Part shown: one piece after another, positions 6,081 to 8,133 of the stretch | Layout of the letters: every line of letters starts with the position of its first letter | Position numbering within the stretch: position 1 is the first letter of the stretch | From: Nitriliruptoraceae bacterium | GTDB taxonomy: Bacteria > Actinomycetota > Nitriliruptoria > Nitriliruptorales > Nitriliruptoraceae | DNA: 8,133 nt | Assembly (NCBI GenBank): GCA_007134165.1 | Contig: SLLJ01000264.1 | Span: 1 to 8,133, forward strand | Direction of reading: 5' to 3' | The notes under the pieces: generated by a model | Told to the model about the DNA's origin: nothing | Database searches by the model: none | The model's input: the letters and a program-made list of their open reading frames with translations, nothing else | Position numbers and translations under genes: made by a program

Positions 6081-7828
6081 GCGAGTCGACCCTCGATTCC
6101 GGGACCCCGACCCGGCGCGCCTGGACCTGGGGGCGTGCGGCGGTGCTGGTGGTGGTGCTGGTGGTCGGAGCCGCGTTGGGCGTGGACCGCATCGTGCCGC
6201 CCCCGCCCGAACCCGAGCTGCTGGTCGCACCCGAGGGCGAGGCCCGCACCGGGTCCCGGGTGTGCGTGGTCGGTGGCCGTGGCGGCGGCGCAGAGGTCAG
6301 CCTGCACCTCGCCCGGCCTGGCATCGAGGAGGACCTGCCCGCCCGTCTCGACGTCGAGGTGGTGCGCGACGGCGGCCTACGTGCCCTGCCGGTCCCCGAA
6401 CTGCTGCCGGGCTCGGTGGTCCCGATCGAGATCGACGGGGCGGGGCCGCTGCCGACCCGGGTCCGGTGGCGTGACGCGCCGGTGGCCGTGGAGCGCTCGT
6501 GGTCCACCGGTGGGCGCCTGCCGCCGGGCCTGGTCGCCGGCCCCTGTGCCGCCGTCGTCAGCGAACGTGCCGTGATCCCGGGTCTCACCACCCTGGGAGG
6601 CGCCGAAGCCCGAGTGCGGCTGGCCAACCCCTTCCCCGGGGATGCCAGCGTGCGCATCGGCTTCCTGGCCCCTGAGGGCCCCGAGGACCCGCTCGTGCTC
6701 GAGAACATCAGCGTGCCGGCCTTCGAGACCCGCGAGGTGGTGATCAACGAACATCTGCCCGAGCGGGCCGATCTCGCGGCGATCGTCGACGTGCGGGCTG
6801 GACGCGTCGCCGTGGAGGGCGTCCAGGCCCACCGGGCTGCGATCGGGGGCATCGACGCGGTGTCGCTGCTCGCTGCCTCGACATCGCCCTCCGAACAGTG
6901 GACGCTGCCGTGGCTCGGCAACGGGCCCGCGGACCGATCCTGGCTGTGGATCACCAACCTCGGTTCGCGCGACGCGCTCGTCGAGTTGGCCTTGGCCACC
7001 GGCGATGGGGGGCTGGTGCCCGACGGGCTCGGTGAGCTGACCGTGGAAGCCGGCAGCCAGTTGCGGGTCGACCTGCGCGGCACCATCCCCGAGGATCGTG
7101 ACCGTGTCTCGCTGGTCGTGCGCTCCCCGGGCGCGCCGGTGCACGTCTCTGCCGGGATCGAGCGTCGCGCCGACCGTCCCGCGGACACCGCCATGGCGGT
7201 GCAGTTGGGCATCCCGGAGCCGGATGCGCTCTGGGTGGTCACCGGGGGACCGAGCGCGGAGCGCGACGAGCGGCTGCGGCTGGTCAACCCGGGGAGCGAA
7301 CCTGCGGTGGTCGACGTGGCGGTGTTCGCGGACGGCCGACTGCAGACGCCCGCCGAGTTCGCCGGGCTCGAAGTCGGGCCGGGTGCAGCCGCGGAGGTTC
7401 GGCTCAGCGAGGTGCTCGGTGAGGTCGATGCCTGGGCCGCATTCGTCATCGCCAGCGAAGGTGAACTCGTGGTCGGGCGGGTGGGTGAGCGCCGCCGGCC
7501 CCCGGCTGCGCCACCGCCCGATGTCGATGACGAGGCACCGGACGACGAGGCGCCGGAGGACGCCGTGCCCGACGACGAGGCGGAGGGGCCGGACGAGGAC
7601 GCGCCGGAGGACGCCGTGCCCGACGACGAGGCGGAGGGGCCGGACGTGGATGCGCCGGACGAGGACGCGCCGGACTCCGAGGAGGACACCCGGCGCGAAC
7701 CGCGGGCGTTCGTGCTGGCCGCGGGGACACCGTCGCACGCCTTCCGGCCACTGGTCGCCGGGCGGCCGGTTCGGGAGCAGCCTGGCCTGGTTCACCGCTT
7801 CGGCACCGCCACCTCCGAGCTGCGGTGA
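6077..7828 (+). CDS. DUF5719-like membrane-anchored extracytoplasmic protein with acidic tandem repeat
   Basis: A 583-residue protein of unknown function. A short positive N-terminus (TRR, R20) is followed by one hydrophobic helix at about 21-36 with no evident cleavage site, so a type II signal anchor with the rest outside the cell is likely. The ectodomain contains about four related beta-rich repeats, each with a pattern like RLANPFPGDASVRIGF: residues about 60-80, 174-200, 286-308 and 397-420. Two cysteines only, C63 and C157, could form a disulfide. Residues 481-537 are a low-complexity segment of D, E, A, P, G and V with no basic residue, containing a nearly exact 17-residue duplication. 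A normal-looking segment follows (RAFVLAAGTPSHAFRPLVAG). Its neighbour and length match the DUF5719 family, recalled as lying beside large GT2 genes in many Actinobacteria. Inferred role: partner of the glycosyltransferase in surface glycan or glycoprotein handling. Start is set by the coupled GTG. Confidence 0.8.
   Translation: MSESTLDSGTPTRRAWTWGRAAVLVVVLVVGAALGVDRIVPPPPEPELLVAPEGEARTGSRVCVVGGRGGGAEVSLHLARPGIEEDLPARLDVEVVRDGGLRALPVPELLPGSVVPIEIDGAGPLPTRVRWRDAPVAVERSWSTGGRLPPGLVAGPCAAVVSERAVIPGLTTLGGAEARVRLANPFPGDASVRIGFLAPEGPEDPLVLENISVPAFETREVVINEHLPERADLAAIVDVRAGRVAVEGVQAHRAAIGGIDAVSLLAASTSPSEQWTLPWLGNGPADRSWLWITNLGSRDALVELALATGDGGLVPDGLGELTVEAGSQLRVDLRGTIPEDRDRVSLVVRSPGAPVHVSAGIERRADRPADTAMAVQLGIPEPDALWVVTGGPSAERDERLRLVNPGSEPAVVDVAVFADGRLQTPAEFAGLEVGPGAAAEVRLSEVLGEVDAWAAFVIASEGELVVGRVGERRRPPAAPPPDVDDEAPDDEAPEDAVPDDEAEGPDEDAPEDAVPDDEAEGPDVDAPDEDAPDSEEDTRREPRAFVLAAGTPSHAFRPLVAGRPVREQPGLVHRFGTATSELR
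7550..7651 (+). repeat. In-frame 51-bp tandem duplication encoding an acidic 17-residue unit
   Basis: Unit 1 is 7550-7600 and unit 2 is 7601-7651. The first 46 bases are identical and only two of the last five differ (AGGAC against TGGAT). The encoded unit is APEDAVPDDEAEGPD followed by ED or VD. Partial copies flank it (CACCGGACGAC before; GCGCCGGACGAGGAC at 7652-7666 after). Near-identity, including third positions, points to a recent duplication by slippage or unequal crossing-over, with possible copy-number variation between strains. Confidence 0.9.
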
Positions 7829-7831
7829 GTC

Positions 7832-8133
7832 TCAGTTCCCGTCGTCGAGCCCCAGCGCCCGTGACAGCTCCTCGGCCACGAGGTGCCGGATCAACTCGGT
7901 GAGGTCGGCGGCGGTCTGTGCCCGGGCCTCGAGTGCCCGGCGGTACAGGGTGATGTGGTGGGCGGCCCGCGGACGGCGAGGTGGCGCGTAGCGGATCAGG
8001 TCGGGGGGTCCGGTGGCGGGCTCCGGGGGCACGGCCAGGACCCGCACCTCCAGCGCACCGACCGGTTCGGCGACGGTCTCGGGCAGACCGGCCAGGGCGA
8101 GCCGGACGAGCTCGTCGAAGCGCGCGGCGCTGC
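7832..8133 (-). CDS. Rv3259-like member of the zincin (metallopeptidase) family with degenerate active site, 5'-truncated
   Basis: The C-terminal 99 residues are visible on the minus strand, ending at TGA (7834-7832); the start lies beyond 8133. The visible part opens with SAARFDELVRLALAGLPE, similar to the conserved RFD..V.. helix of this family. It goes on to HHITLYRRALEARAQTAADL and ends ELIRHLVAEELSRALGLDDGN. The layout matches the small zincin-like family (PF06262 type), whose members end with an HExxHxxG helix just before a G-[IL]-D-D turn. Here the aligned segment is EELSRALG: the Glu is kept but both zinc-binding His are replaced by Glu and Arg. From memory, M. tuberculosis Rv3259, next to whiB2, is similarly degenerate. 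It is therefore probably not a protease. The GTG at 8047 is an internal Val codon. It converges on the DUF5719 gene with three bases between stops. Confidence 0.75.
   Translation of the reverse strand, partial: SAARFDELVRLALAGLPETVAEPVGALEVRVLAVPPEPATGPPDLIRYAPPRRPRAAHHITLYRRALEARAQTAADLTELIRHLVAEELSRALGLDDGN

Noticed and set aside
3522..6230. A 902-codon open frame on the minus strand opposite the glycosyltransferase gene
   Set aside because: It is rich in R, G, Q, H and P with no recognisable domain, and mirrors the codon bias of the plus-strand gene. Long antisense frames are expected at this GC content.
5782..7689. A 635-codon minus-strand frame, Ser/Thr/Arg-rich, opposite the DUF5719 gene
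   Set aside because: The apparent SSGASSSG repeats are the complement of the acidic tandem repeat. No start signal or domain supports it.
7500..7690. The repeat region as a CRISPR array or mobile element end
   Set aside because: The units are adjacent, in frame, protein-coding and without spacers or terminal inverted repeats.

Overview
The window comes from a high-GC actinobacterium. The evidence is the very strong third-position G/C bias in all genes, a fused CofG-CofH type FbiC, a WhiB-family Fe-S regulator (a family restricted to Actinobacteria and their phages), a SigK-like ECF sigma factor and frequent GTG starts. It is probably not a Mycobacterium or Streptomyces. A deep lineage such as Acidimicrobiia would fit, but that placement is a guess from general gene style. 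No tRNA, rRNA, CRISPR array, insertion sequence or phage gene is visible.

Layout. (1) Bases 1-1636 (+) hold the 3' part of fbiC (F420 chromophore synthase), whose start lies outside the window. (2) Bases 1637-1716 form a short, repeat-rich intergenic region with a consensus -35 box and a perfect 10-bp palindrome. (3) Bases 1717-2340 (+) encode an ECF sigma factor of SigK type with no anti-sigma gene beside it, followed by a GC-rich hairpin at 2368-2389. (4) The 269-bp gap 2341-2609 holds that hairpin and the likely whiB promoter and operator. (5) Bases 2610-2879 (+) encode a WhiB2/WhmD-type protein. (6) Bases 3009-6080 (+) encode a large membrane glycosyltransferase with an N-terminal GT2 domain. 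(7) Bases 6077-7828 (+), overlapping it by 4 bp, encode a membrane-anchored DUF5719-like protein with an acidic tandem repeat. (8) Bases 7832-8133 (-) hold the 3' part of a convergent Rv3259-like member of the zincin family whose HExxH site is degenerate.

How the genes fit together. From memory of actinobacterial genomes, whiB2, the large GT2, the DUF5719 protein and the Rv3259-like protein recur as neighbours, near phosphomannomutase and other envelope-sugar genes. The GT2 and DUF5719 genes are translationally coupled and both proteins are membrane-bound, so a joint role in building or exporting a cell-surface glycan or glycoprotein is a reasonable inference. WhiB2 proteins control septation and development, which would tie this envelope module to the cell cycle. 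fbiC and the sigma factor look like separate units placed upstream. Nothing in the window is a clear-cut new defence or mobile system. The best candidates for undescribed biology are the function of the GT2/DUF5719 pair, the dead zincin, and the control region of the unpartnered sigma factor.
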